Source: an uncultured Tolumonas sp. (lineage in GTDB: Bacteria; Pseudomonadota; Gammaproteobacteria; Enterobacterales; Aeromonadaceae). Taken from it: a stretch of 64,000 nucleotides of DNA. Positions 32,201-40,485 of this stretch are shown one piece after another; the first letter of the stretch is position 1, and each line of letters opens with the position of its first letter. The position numbers and the translations under genes are program-made. The notes below the pieces were generated by a model, which was not told where the DNA came from, searched no databases, and was given only the letters and a program-made list of their open reading frames with translations. Location: the NCBI RefSeq assembly GCF_963678185.1, contig NZ_OY782757.1, positions 1,437,001 to 1,501,000 of the forward strand, in the 5' to 3' direction.

Positions 32201-32458
32201 CTTTGTTGATAACTTTTTAGGCACCAGACGAAATTCACCAATGAACTCGTTGCTATCGTCAAGACCATTATTATCTCGTAGTTTACCGAGTAGTTTCTTA
32301 AGGTTTCCAAGTAAATCCTGTTCATATTCAGCAAATTTTATTGCTGTGGGAAATGTATTTTCAAAGAAACAATCAGCTTTTGCCTTTCGATATGCTACGA
32401 CTAAATCCTCAATCGTGAGATTATCCCAGCCAGTGAATTCGGGATTATATGCCATCAT
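29240..32458 (-). CDS. Reverse transcriptase-nitrilase fusion, DRT type 1 (UG1) defence protein
   Basis: A 1072-aa protein. The N-terminal half is a reverse transcriptase: Asp216 in SLDLKSYYHFID (motif A), GLVIGLTASRIISNVLL (281-297, motif B) and YVDD at 316-319 in HYGRYVDDMFLV. A helical middle follows. The C-terminal domain (about 770-1040) is a carbon-nitrogen hydrolase: Glu838 in VLFPELSIP, a Lys in VKIWQPKQEP and Cys944 in FGVMICSEL, the Glu-Lys-Cys triad of nitrilases. This architecture is that of defence-associated RT type 1 (UG1), an anti-phage class in which the RT acts with a nitrilase domain. It lies 73 bp behind hsdR on the same strand, so it probably belongs to the restriction operon. 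No separate ncRNA partner is evident. Confidence 0.92.
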   Translation of the reverse strand: MMAYNPEFTGWDNLTIEDLVVAYRKAKADCFFENTFPTAIKFAEYEQDLLGNLKKLLGKLRDNNGLDDSNEFIGEFRLVPKKLSTKPKKNMPANGHVHFSKSDRAVKHLFEHFDIIPEFRIIGDFPVDSHVISALWVNMVGHKFDAQLGGCCYGARLKRIHNDELSDKTEHKPFHISSIGSFTPYFQPYQKWRNDGLKAIRDELEKDRDIIAVSLDLKSYYHFIDPVALISEELLSTLNLKLDAYEIDFTTQLARFLACWADGATKFGKKILGTKKDINGGLVIGLTASRIISNVLLHNWDKLVKEKLSPIHYGRYVDDMFLVMRDTGTISNSQDFMEFVKERIGDDHIEQIGKPQEQLWQIQQGKVIQGNTLIRLQSDKQKLFLLQGRAGLDLLDSIEKEIYELSSEHRLMPSPDQLDNSTAAKVLSAAGSVGENADTLRRADGLTIRRLSWSLQLRHVETLARDLPPNEWVEQREEFYQFANNHILRPDNLFAHFSYLPRLLGFAISMNEWEHAENIVLRAYKALTSLEEVIKTKDKVVINGCEAKAGINLWKYVKGTLTWLFIDSSARYYHPDLIFSGKRTPREKRLSELFFSKIFDNLVDINQWLDFKFDVCNFTEVAPLVAISDLAKVPFKHITHGKSINEIASYYSGNNENKIIKTLQLSGLVDVEILIDFLRSTCQRRFGSNENNKKKESILPYIFPTRPLTPAEISELAPECVGLPMNDGSLCEDKPSVIWAKYTQTIRGVWIKPTLLAVKSEITPLKSKLKQRKHLRLGTDKKQKIIVALTNLKTDDADWAAMACGKSNLSRERYQRISNLVNETIKLSPKPDYVLFPELSIPLSWVNSIASRLSSAGISLIAGTEYRHFTDNELLSEAVLVLSDNRLGYPASVKIWQPKQEPAVGEDKQLTAIFGKSWLSSALKTKRNKPVYIHNGVNFGVMICSELQNSKARIGFQGDIDALMVLSWNQDLDTFASLIESSALDIHAYTILVNNRKFGDSRVRSPAKESFRRDIARVRGGDNDFVVAATLDIDSLRAFQSRAKRWPQDGDKFKPLPEGFRLLSNRRKLPPR

Positions 32459-32531
32459 GGTTATCCTTTACTTCGTGAAATACAAACGATTGAAAACTAT
32501 TTAAGATCTAGCCACTTAGAATTAACTTCTT

Positions 32532-35500
32532 TCACACCCCAACCATTCTCTGCACGCTTTGCATCCAAGATGTTTTAAATGCGGCATCGTTGGCGAACAG
32601 CTTGTAGAGCTCCAATTCATCTTTACGGCGCAGTAGCATCACTTCTTTCAAGATCTTCTCGAATGCCAGTTCGCGGTTGATTGGGTCAGGGTTGTTCTGA
32701 TATTTCGCTTCAAAATCAGGGTGTTTTTTCACGCTGTCGGCGATGTTCACGAACTTCACTTTTTGCTCTTCTGGCGTTGAGCTCCAGCCCTGAAACCATT
32801 TCTCGTTGAAGTTATTGATGATCGCGTCCAGCGGATCTGTCTCGACATCACCGCCATGCCCACCACGCGGGTTCGGGTTCTGTGGGTCGACGGTGGTTTC
32901 TTGTGCATCTAAATCAATGGTGTAATTCAGTTTGACGCGCTGTAGGCCGTAAGAGGCCAGATCGACTGAATTTAGCAACTCATCCAACAATTCGCTTTCT
33001 GGGTCTTGTACTTTCAGTTTCGGGATCAGGAATTTGAGGAACCAGAACAGTTTCTCCCACAACAGCATGTCGTAAGGAATAATCGATGCCATCTGGCCGT
33101 AGATTTTTACGAACTGCTTGGCTTTGATTTTAAAATCAACTTGCTCTGCGTTGGTGAGTTCCAGCTCTTGATTGAAGCGCTCGGCAGCGACATCGATGAT
33201 CCCGCTGAGTAGTTGGGCGTCATCGCCTTTGAAATAACGCTGAACGAACTCTTCAACTTCATGCCACTCATACACCCCCACATCATCGAGTGCGTCTTTT
33301 AGCTCGTGCAACACGTTAATGTCGGTCGCCTGAGATAATGATGTCGCAGTGTAGAATGGGTCGAAGGCAGCCTTGATATCATCCACCGCATTAAAAAAAT
33401 CGAGAATAAACAGATCTTCTGTTTTCTTACCCCATTTCGGTGCTGCTCGGTTCAAACGTGATAATGCTTGCACGCAAAGCACACCAGCCAGTTTTTTATC
33501 GACATACATCGCGCAAAGTTTCGGCTGATCGAACCCTGTCAGGTATTTGTTCGCGACAATCAGCAGGCGGTATTCATCGGTATCAAATTTATCGCGGGTG
33601 TCATTTTCAGCAAAACCATTCAGATCAGCTTCGGTGTATTCAATGCCATCAACCTCTTTTGTACCTGAGAATGCGATCAGCACTTTGAAGGGGTTGCCCA
33701 TCGCGTCGAGTTGTTTGGTTATGGCTTTGAAATAACGAATGGCCGACACGATGTTCTGCGTCACCACCATCCCCTTGCCTTTCCCTTTCAGCTTCTTGGC
33801 ATTCACGACGTGCGGAATAAAATGCTCCAGCATGATCTCGGCTTTCACATTAATGGTTTCCTGACTGCCTTCGACATACGCACGTAATTTCTTTTGTGCT
33901 TTTTTGCTGTCGAATTGCGGATTGTCTTCCACCGATTTACTGATTTCGTAATAACTGCGGTAGGTGGTGTAATTCGCCACCACATCAAGAATGAAGCCTT
34001 CTTCGATGGCCTGCTTCATTGAATACAGGTGGAATGGGCGATAGCTGCCATCTTCCTGCCGTTGGCCGAACTTCTCTAATGTGGTGTTCTTCGGTGTTGC
34101 TGTGAACGCCAGATAAGAGGCATTGCCCCGCATCTTGCGTGATTGCATCGACTGCAAGATCAGATCTTGAATGTCTTCGGCTTCTTCTTCCGTTTTGCCC
34201 ATCGCTTCGTTCATCTTACTGTGCGCGGTGCCCGATTGTGAGCTGTGCGCTTCATCGATGATCACCGCAAAGCGTTTGTCGCTGAGGTCGCTAATGCCAT
34301 CCACAATGAACGGGAATTTCTGAATGGTGGTGATGATGATCTTCTTGCCGTTTTCGAGGGCAGATTTCAGCTCTGATGATTTATTGGCTGGTGCAATGAT
34401 GTTTTTCACCTCAGAGAACTCTTTGATGTTCTCTCTGAGCTGTTTATCAAGCAGGCGGCGGTCTGTTACGACAATCACGGAATCAAATAACGGCTGATCG
34501 ATGCCATGGCTGCCATGCACATCGTTGCTTGCTGGGTACGCCTCTATCAGTTGATAGGCGGCCCATGTGATCGAGTTTGATTTGCCCGAACCGGCAGAGT
34601 GTTGGATCAGATAGGTGTGCCCGACACCATAATGCGCGGCATGATCAACCAGCCTGCGCACCACATCGAGCTGATGATAACGAGGGAAGAACAGGGTGCG
34701 TTTGTTGAGTAAGTCTTTCGATGAGCCATCTAAACGCACAAAGTGCTGGATGATGTTGGCCAGACTCGCTTTGGTGAAGACTTCTTCCCACAGATAGGCG
34801 GTTTTGTGGCCGAACAGATTCGGCGGGTTGCCCTGACCGTGGTTGTTGCCTCTGTTAAATGGCAGGAAGAAGGTCTCTTTGCCAGCCAGTTTGGTGGTCA
34901 TATAGACTTCGTCGGTATCAACCGCCATATGCACCAGACAACGGCCAAAGTTCAGCAAAGGCTGATTGATATCGCGATCTTCACGGTATTGTTTCTGGCC
35001 GTGGTAACGGGCGGTTTGGCCCGTCCACGCGTTTTTCAGTTCGAGCGTGACCAGAGGAATGCCATTAATAAACAGCACCATGTCAATTTCTTGCAACGGG
35101 TTGAGTTGCGAGTAACACACCTGTCGGGTGCAACTGAAAATATTGGCGGTGAAATTCTGTTTTACCGCCTGACTGCTGCTGGCGAGCGGCGCCGGATACA
35201 TCAGGGTCAGGTAAGCATCATCCACACTTAAGCCTTTCTTGAGCAGATGCAGCACACCGTGTTTTTTGATCAGACGGTCGAAACGCTCCAGCACTTTGCG
35301 CTGCCAGTCGTAGGCATGATGCACTTTCAGCTTGGCTAACTCTTCGGCTTGGGTGTTTTCAAGAAACTGCCAGAACACGCGTAAATCGAGGGCATATTGC
35401 TTATCGAAATCAGCCGGAAAACCTTGCTGGAAACCATTATGCTGGGTGATATAAGCACCAGCCGGTTCATTGATCCCCGCTTTTACATCTTCCATGCACT

Positions 35501-35561
35501 GGCCGGTTAAGGCTTTCTCTATGGCCGCTTCGAGCGCCTGTTCGTTGGTGGTGCTTACCAT
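32532..35561 (-). CDS. hsdR: Type I restriction endonuclease subunit R
   Basis: A 1009-aa motor and nuclease subunit of a type I restriction-modification complex. The nuclease core appears as LVTLELKNAW (E-x-K of PD-(D/E)xK, about residue 170). Helicase motifs include HSAGSGKSNS (Walker A), IIDEAHSSQSG (DEAH) and AFTATP. It translocates DNA from unmethylated sites recognised by HsdS and cuts at a distance. It lies downstream of hsdM, hsdS and the Fic gene, separated from the latter by a palindromic repeat, and is intact. Confidence 0.97.
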   Translation of the reverse strand: MVSTTNEQALEAAIEKALTGQCMEDVKAGINEPAGAYITQHNGFQQGFPADFDKQYALDLRVFWQFLENTQAEELAKLKVHHAYDWQRKVLERFDRLIKKHGVLHLLKKGLSVDDAYLTLMYPAPLASSSQAVKQNFTANIFSCTRQVCYSQLNPLQEIDMVLFINGIPLVTLELKNAWTGQTARYHGQKQYREDRDINQPLLNFGRCLVHMAVDTDEVYMTTKLAGKETFFLPFNRGNNHGQGNPPNLFGHKTAYLWEEVFTKASLANIIQHFVRLDGSSKDLLNKRTLFFPRYHQLDVVRRLVDHAAHYGVGHTYLIQHSAGSGKSNSITWAAYQLIEAYPASNDVHGSHGIDQPLFDSVIVVTDRRLLDKQLRENIKEFSEVKNIIAPANKSSELKSALENGKKIIITTIQKFPFIVDGISDLSDKRFAVIIDEAHSSQSGTAHSKMNEAMGKTEEEAEDIQDLILQSMQSRKMRGNASYLAFTATPKNTTLEKFGQRQEDGSYRPFHLYSMKQAIEEGFILDVVANYTTYRSYYEISKSVEDNPQFDSKKAQKKLRAYVEGSQETINVKAEIMLEHFIPHVVNAKKLKGKGKGMVVTQNIVSAIRYFKAITKQLDAMGNPFKVLIAFSGTKEVDGIEYTEADLNGFAENDTRDKFDTDEYRLLIVANKYLTGFDQPKLCAMYVDKKLAGVLCVQALSRLNRAAPKWGKKTEDLFILDFFNAVDDIKAAFDPFYTATSLSQATDINVLHELKDALDDVGVYEWHEVEEFVQRYFKGDDAQLLSGIIDVAAERFNQELELTNAEQVDFKIKAKQFVKIYGQMASIIPYDMLLWEKLFWFLKFLIPKLKVQDPESELLDELLNSVDLASYGLQRVKLNYTIDLDAQETTVDPQNPNPRGGHGGDVETDPLDAIINNFNEKWFQGWSSTPEEQKVKFVNIADSVKKHPDFEAKYQNNPDPINRELAFEKILKEVMLLRRKDELELYKLFANDAAFKTSWMQSVQRMVGV

Positions 35562-35581
35562 GCTTTCCCCTTAATCATCCC

Positions 35582-35699
35582 CTTCCTACTTGAAGCCGCA
35601 GCGGCGTTGGCTGCATTCATTCGCCCCAATCACATAGTTTATCTATGCTCATGGGGTCTCATTCACTTGCCGCCTACCTGCAACTCCAAGTCGTTTGGG
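35582..35699. repeat. Intergenic palindromic repeat element (~118 bp)
   Basis: The sequence between hsdR and the Fic gene, read on the minus strand, contains GGAGTTGCAGGTAGGCGGCA near one end and GCAGCCAACGC...GGCTTCAAG near the other, with CCCCATGAGCATAG and CTATGTGATTGGGG as internal arms. It can fold into a long imperfect hairpin. It resembles a dispersed repeat found between genes in Serratia, Yersinia and Photorhabdus (motif GAGTTGCAGGAAGGCGGCAA); that match is from memory. Confidence 0.65.
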
Positions 35700-35712
35700 T
35701 CTGTTTTTTGTT

Positions 35713-36702
35713 TCAAATAACCTGCCAATAACCATCTTTTTTCGGCCCGACAAAGGCTATACGGCCTTGTTTTTTCAGCTTGGCAACGGCGCGTTCGACG
35801 GTCGTGACTGATTTTTCTATCTGCTGTGCGACCTCGGCCAAACTCATTTGCGGATGCTCGCTTAACAAAGCCAAAATCAGTTCCGGCGTTTGTACCCGCG
35901 TTTGTACCCGCATTTGTACCCGCGTTTTTTCAGTGTCTGGTTGGGTGTTAATGGCTTCTTGCAGGCTGTCTTCTATCGCTTGCAGCAAAAATTCGATAAA
36001 GGCGGAACAATCGCTTTTCTGATCAGATTCGGTCAGTAACTGGTAATAGGTTTGCTGGCGATGTTTGATGACGGTTTCAACTGGTAGGAACGCCAGCATG
36101 GGTTGCCAGTGGCTTAAGATAAGCGTTTGCCACAAGCGCCCGATACGGCCATTGCCATCACCAAACGGGTGAATAAATTCAAATTCGTAATGAAACGCCG
36201 CCGAGGCGATGAGCGGGTGAGCATCGGTATTGGCTAACCAATCAAACAGATCGGCCATCAGGCGCGGAATCTGGCTAGCCGGAGGGGCCATGTGCACGAG
36301 TTGTTCGCCACGATAGATGCCCGCCCCTTTGCTACGCCAGTGGCCTGCGTCATCAATCAAGCCATGCAGCAATAGAGCGTGCGCCGCCAGTAAGTCGTCG
36401 ATTTGCTGCGGGTGCCATTGCTCTAACGTTTCATAGGCAGCAAAGGCATTACGTACTTCCTGAATCTCTTTTGGCAGGCCCAGCACCGTTTTGCCTTCAA
36501 TGACCGCCGTCACTTGTTCCAGTGTCAGCGTGTTTTGCTCGACCGCCAGCGATGCCTGAATGGTTTTAATGCGGTTGCCACGGCGCAGCTCTGGCACCAA
36601 CTGGTTTTGATTGTCTGCCTTCCATGTGCCAATCAGTTCGCCGATGCGAGCGACATGGCGCATCATGGTGTGGGTGAGCTGAAACGGTGGCTGATAGCTC
36701 AT
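35713..36702 (-). CDS. Fic family protein with C-terminal winged-helix domain
   Basis: A 329-aa Fic enzyme, predicted to transfer AMP (or another nucleotide part) to protein hydroxyls. The active loop is canonical: HPFGDGNGRIGR at 178-189. An N-terminal autoinhibitory motif S-L-A-V-E-Q-N (51-57) fits class II Fic proteins, with Glu55 expected to block ATP. The C-terminus (about 275-329) looks like a winged helix. Between them lies a repeated VQTR/VQMR stretch from a 12-bp tandem repeat (35889-35925). It starts 2 bp after hsdS, so it is firmly inside the restriction operon; a role as guard, effector or regulator is inferred only. Confidence 0.92.
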   Translation of the reverse strand: MSYQPPFQLTHTMMRHVARIGELIGTWKADNQNQLVPELRRGNRIKTIQASLAVEQNTLTLEQVTAVIEGKTVLGLPKEIQEVRNAFAAYETLEQWHPQQIDDLLAAHALLLHGLIDDAGHWRSKGAGIYRGEQLVHMAPPASQIPRLMADLFDWLANTDAHPLIASAAFHYEFEFIHPFGDGNGRIGRLWQTLILSHWQPMLAFLPVETVIKHRQQTYYQLLTESDQKSDCSAFIEFLLQAIEDSLQEAINTQPDTEKTRVQMRVQTRVQTPELILALLSEHPQMSLAEVAQQIEKSVTTVERAVAKLKKQGRIAFVGPKKDGYWQVI

Positions 36703-36704
36703 GG

Positions 36705-38033
36705 TTACACCACTTTGATTTTGCCAGTGACGGCGCTGTTAATTAGGGTGGTTTTGTATTCTTTAAGTCGATCTATTTGTTGTTGATATACATCAACACT
36801 ATTATTCAGATCTTGCATCAACTTAGTAATAAATTCAGTAATTTGTTTTTGTTCCTGCTCTGGTGGTAGTGCTAAATAAAAGTTTTTTATGGCTTGGAAA
36901 TTCAGCCCTTCTCTTCCGCCACCTTGTTGGAAAAACCATATTTGCCCTTGTCCAACTTCGGATGCCAAAACATAGTTGAGAAAAACACTATTAACCTGAT
37001 TTGTCGGTCGAACGATGCACACATGTTGATTTACATTCAACTCATCTTCTATTTCAACGTAATAGCAACGTCCAATAGAACCTCCAGTAATATTTAAGAG
37101 AACATCTCCATACTTAACCTGACTATTTACCATTGATTTATGTGTCTTTTCTGAAATTCTGGCAACACCATCAAGATCAATTTTGTCAAAGTGAATATTT
37201 TGACTTCTTAATAATGGGATTCCTTCATCAAGGTAACCAGATCCGCCACCTAGAGGTGTAATTCCACTACCTATTTTTTTTGTTATATGTTTAATCTTTT
37301 TCAAAGACCAATGCGCCGGAATCTGCCCAATCCATTCCACACCAGAATCTTTCATCGGCACAGTCGAGTCTAAGCCTTGTGTCACAGCCTGCTGAATGAT
37401 GATCTGTTTGCGTTCTTTCAGCAGTTCAATTTGTTTTTCTTTGATGGCAATCGCTTCGTCGATTTTGGCAGTTTTTTCATCGAGAAAGTTGGCGATAACA
37501 GTTTGTAATTGTTGATTTGGAAAAGGAAAACGTAAATTACGAATGAGATCTTGGCTTATATTTGGTTGACCGCCGCCATATCCCATTGCGACAATATTAC
37601 TTTTAAATCCCATAAAAAGATAAAAAGCAAATCGCATATCAACGGAATCAGTTTTCTCTAACACACAGCATGCTTGATTAGTTGCTGTACTTATATTTAA
37701 CAACCCCACCTTTCCAATTGTCGCCCCATACATTGCAACAACCAAACTACCTGCCTTATATTGCTTCAAAGTTGAATGTGTCTTTAGTGCTCTTTCACTA
37801 ATAGTTTTAGACGTACTATTAATGACTCCATCAGTTAAATCACCCGTTTGTAACCAAGAAATATTCCCATCGTAAAAACTAATATTGCCGGTCGCTGGTG
37901 TAGTTCCACTTCCGATATTCAAAAATAAATGGGATAGTTTTTTAATACCCCAATCGTCAGGAATCTCACCAATCCACTCAATCCCTGAATTTTTATACGC
38001 CTCATACTTCGGCATTGCAGTTAACGTCGTCAT
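36705..38033 (-). CDS. hsdS: Type I restriction-modification specificity subunit S
   Basis: A 442-aa specificity subunit with two target-recognition domains. Each half begins with the same signature (GIEWIGEIPDDWGIKKL near residue 17 and GVEWIGQIPAHWSLKKI near 228). Each ends in a conserved helix that spaces the half-sites (DEKTAKIDEAIAIKEKQIEL and the C-terminal YQQQIDRLKEYKTTLI). It sets the bipartite DNA target; the exact site cannot be read from sequence. It lies 15 bp after hsdM. The TRDs are more AT-rich than the flanks, as often seen from domain exchange. Confidence 0.96.
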   Translation of the reverse strand: MTTLTAMPKYEAYKNSGIEWIGEIPDDWGIKKLSHLFLNIGSGTTPATGNISFYDGNISWLQTGDLTDGVINSTSKTISERALKTHSTLKQYKAGSLVVAMYGATIGKVGLLNISTATNQACCVLEKTDSVDMRFAFYLFMGFKSNIVAMGYGGGQPNISQDLIRNLRFPFPNQQLQTVIANFLDEKTAKIDEAIAIKEKQIELLKERKQIIIQQAVTQGLDSTVPMKDSGVEWIGQIPAHWSLKKIKHITKKIGSGITPLGGGSGYLDEGIPLLRSQNIHFDKIDLDGVARISEKTHKSMVNSQVKYGDVLLNITGGSIGRCYYVEIEDELNVNQHVCIVRPTNQVNSVFLNYVLASEVGQGQIWFFQQGGGREGLNFQAIKNFYLALPPEQEQKQITEFITKLMQDLNNSVDVYQQQIDRLKEYKTTLINSAVTGKIKVV

Positions 38034-38048
38034 GCTTGCGTCTCCTGC

Positions 38049-40442
38049 CTATACCGTTGCCGAGTGGGTAGTCAGCCCTAAAATCTGCGCAATCAGACCA
38101 TCGGCCTGTTTTTCCAGATCGATAATCTCTTGTGCCACGGCTTCGAGCTTACGCAATGGTTTATGGCGGTAGAAATATTTGTTAAAGCTGATTTCACAAC
38201 CAATTTTTACCGATTCCATATTCAGCCATGCTTCAGCCACATGCGGTTTTACTTCATCGAGGAAATATTGATAGATGCTCTGTTTCAGTGGCACGGACTC
38301 GGTGTCGCGCAAATCGCTGCTGCTTTCATACGTGACGAATTCGCCTTTCTTGCCATGCGGGTAATAACCAAAATCAGGCAGGTCGGCCTCTTCGCAGCTA
38401 TAGAGTTCCAGCAATTCCGCCAGTTTATCGGCAGAGAGCTTGGCCACCTTCTTCACCACTTTTTCAGCAGTTTCGTCATACCAGCTCACGGCATTCAGAA
38501 TGGCATTTTTTTCAGGCGCGGAGAGTTTCAAACTGCTGGCTTTAAGTGCTGCATCAACCTTGTCTTTAAACAGATTGAAATCGTTAAATTCCGCCTCACC
38601 CACGGCTTGTATCAGGGTTTGTGCAGCATCGAGTAACTTGCGAGAACTCAGCCAGAAAGCGGTGTCGAGCAGCTTTTCTTTGGCTTTGTTATTCAGGCTG
38701 ATGTCGTTTTTCTCGCACCAGTCGGTGATGTGCTTGCCGTGTTCGGCCAAGAAACCGGCTTGATAGACCTTTTCTTGATATTCGCTGTAGCAATATTCCA
38801 TCGCTTCGCTGAGTGATTTGTCAAAACGCAGCGGCGCAATGCGCTCGGCACTGAACTGGGCTTTGCGGCGATCAGGGCGCTCGACGGTGACTTTGAAATA
38901 ACCGAAATCTTCGTTATTGAAAATTTTGCTGGCTAAACCGATGGCATCGCCATTGGCATCAAGCTGGCGTTCCACCTCATTAAACTCAAGGTAGGTTTGC
39001 ATGATCTCGGCGATATGTTCCGGCGCAAATTCGCAGTTTTTATTGCCTAAATTTTTACGCAGTTTGCGGAATAACTGGCTGGCATCGATCAGTTGCACTT
39101 TACCTTGGCGGTGTTCTGGTTTGTTGTTGTTCAGCAACCAGATATAGGTGGTGATGCCCGTGTTATAGAAGAGGTTGTTCGGCAACTGCACAATAGCTTC
39201 GAGCATATCGTTTTCAATCAGATAACGGCGGATGTTACTTTCACCACCACCGGCATCGCCGGTAAACAGGCTTGAACCGTTATGCACCGAGGCGATACGG
39301 CTGCCAATGGTGCCATTAACCGGCGCCTTCATCTTGCTGACCATTTCCATCAGAAACAGCAATTGCCCGTCACTGGAACGTGGCGTGGCATCACTGCCTT
39401 TCGCATCCACTTTGCCCCAGTAATCAGCCAACTGCACTTTAAAACGCGGGTCGATGACCTCGGTTCCCTCTTTAATATTCTTCTGCTCCGACGCCCAGCT
39501 TTTGCCATAAGGCGGGTTTGAAAGCATAAAATCGAAACGCATATTCGAAAATTCATCGGTCGAAAGGGTTGAGCCGATTTTGATATTGGCGGGGTCATTG
39601 CCCTTGATCATCATGTCTGACTTACAAATCGCGTAAGTCTCGTCGTTGATCTCTTTGCCGTAAAGGTGAATGTCGCGGCTCGCACCCACTGCCGGATATT
39701 TCTCTTCAATGAAGTTTTGCGATTCGGTCAGCATGCCACCACTGCCACAGGCGGGGTCGTAGATGGTCATGGTGAGCGGTAACTGATCTTTGAGCGGGTC
39801 AAACACCAGATGCGTCATCAGCTCGATCACTTCGCGCGGGGTAAAGTGTTCGCCCGCCTCTTCGTTGTTCTCTTCGTTAAATTTACGGATCAACTCTTCA
39901 AACACATAACCCATGCCGAGGTTTGTCAGTGCCGGAAGTTTATTGCCAGAGGCATCTTCACATTCCTGCGGTGTCAGGTTGATGTTGGGTGAAATGAACT
40001 TTTCCACCACATCGAGCAACACCTGTTTTTCAGCCATATGGCGGATCTGCGATTTCAGGTTAAAGCGCCCTACGATCTCTTTAACGTTGTCGCTAAAACC
40101 GTTCAGGTATTCATTAAAGTTCTGCAACAAGATCTGCTGGTTATTGGTGGCTGCCGCATGCAAGGTTTTCAGCGTCCATTTCGAGATGTTGTAAAACACG
40201 TAACCCGATGCTGCTTTTAATGGCTCGTCATCCAGTTCCACCGCGTTCATTTCTTCTTGCTGGAAACGAACCTCTTCCAACACTTTTTCTTTCGATGGTT
40301 CGAGCAAGGTGTCTAAACGGCGCAGCACCACCATCGGCAAAATCACGTCACGGTATTTACCACGCACATAGACATCGCGCAGACAGTCGTCGGCGATGCT
40401 CCAGATAAAAGAAACCAGTTTGTTGTGAACGCTGTGATCCAT
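38049..40442 (-). CDS. hsdM: Type I restriction-modification methyltransferase subunit M
   Basis: A 797-aa N6-adenine methyltransferase subunit. An N-terminal HsdM_N domain is followed by the SAM site DPACGSGGM (about 230) and the catalytic NPPY in LSNPPYGKSW (about 310). A long C-terminal extension (about 530-797) goes beyond the ~500 aa of classic HsdM. The extension has a Lys/Leu-rich helical region and the end RHKPLRKLEAVAQEIIDLE, a form also found in other large HsdM proteins. It is the first enzyme gene of the operon, 43 bp after the WYL regulator gene. Confidence 0.96.
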   Translation of the reverse strand: MDHSVHNKLVSFIWSIADDCLRDVYVRGKYRDVILPMVVLRRLDTLLEPSKEKVLEEVRFQQEEMNAVELDDEPLKAASGYVFYNISKWTLKTLHAAATNNQQILLQNFNEYLNGFSDNVKEIVGRFNLKSQIRHMAEKQVLLDVVEKFISPNINLTPQECEDASGNKLPALTNLGMGYVFEELIRKFNEENNEEAGEHFTPREVIELMTHLVFDPLKDQLPLTMTIYDPACGSGGMLTESQNFIEEKYPAVGASRDIHLYGKEINDETYAICKSDMMIKGNDPANIKIGSTLSTDEFSNMRFDFMLSNPPYGKSWASEQKNIKEGTEVIDPRFKVQLADYWGKVDAKGSDATPRSSDGQLLFLMEMVSKMKAPVNGTIGSRIASVHNGSSLFTGDAGGGESNIRRYLIENDMLEAIVQLPNNLFYNTGITTYIWLLNNNKPEHRQGKVQLIDASQLFRKLRKNLGNKNCEFAPEHIAEIMQTYLEFNEVERQLDANGDAIGLASKIFNNEDFGYFKVTVERPDRRKAQFSAERIAPLRFDKSLSEAMEYCYSEYQEKVYQAGFLAEHGKHITDWCEKNDISLNNKAKEKLLDTAFWLSSRKLLDAAQTLIQAVGEAEFNDFNLFKDKVDAALKASSLKLSAPEKNAILNAVSWYDETAEKVVKKVAKLSADKLAELLELYSCEEADLPDFGYYPHGKKGEFVTYESSSDLRDTESVPLKQSIYQYFLDEVKPHVAEAWLNMESVKIGCEISFNKYFYRHKPLRKLEAVAQEIIDLEKQADGLIAQILGLTTHSATV

Positions 40443-40485
40443 GTTGTTATCCTGTTGTTAGGCTGATACCCAACTAAAATAAAAA

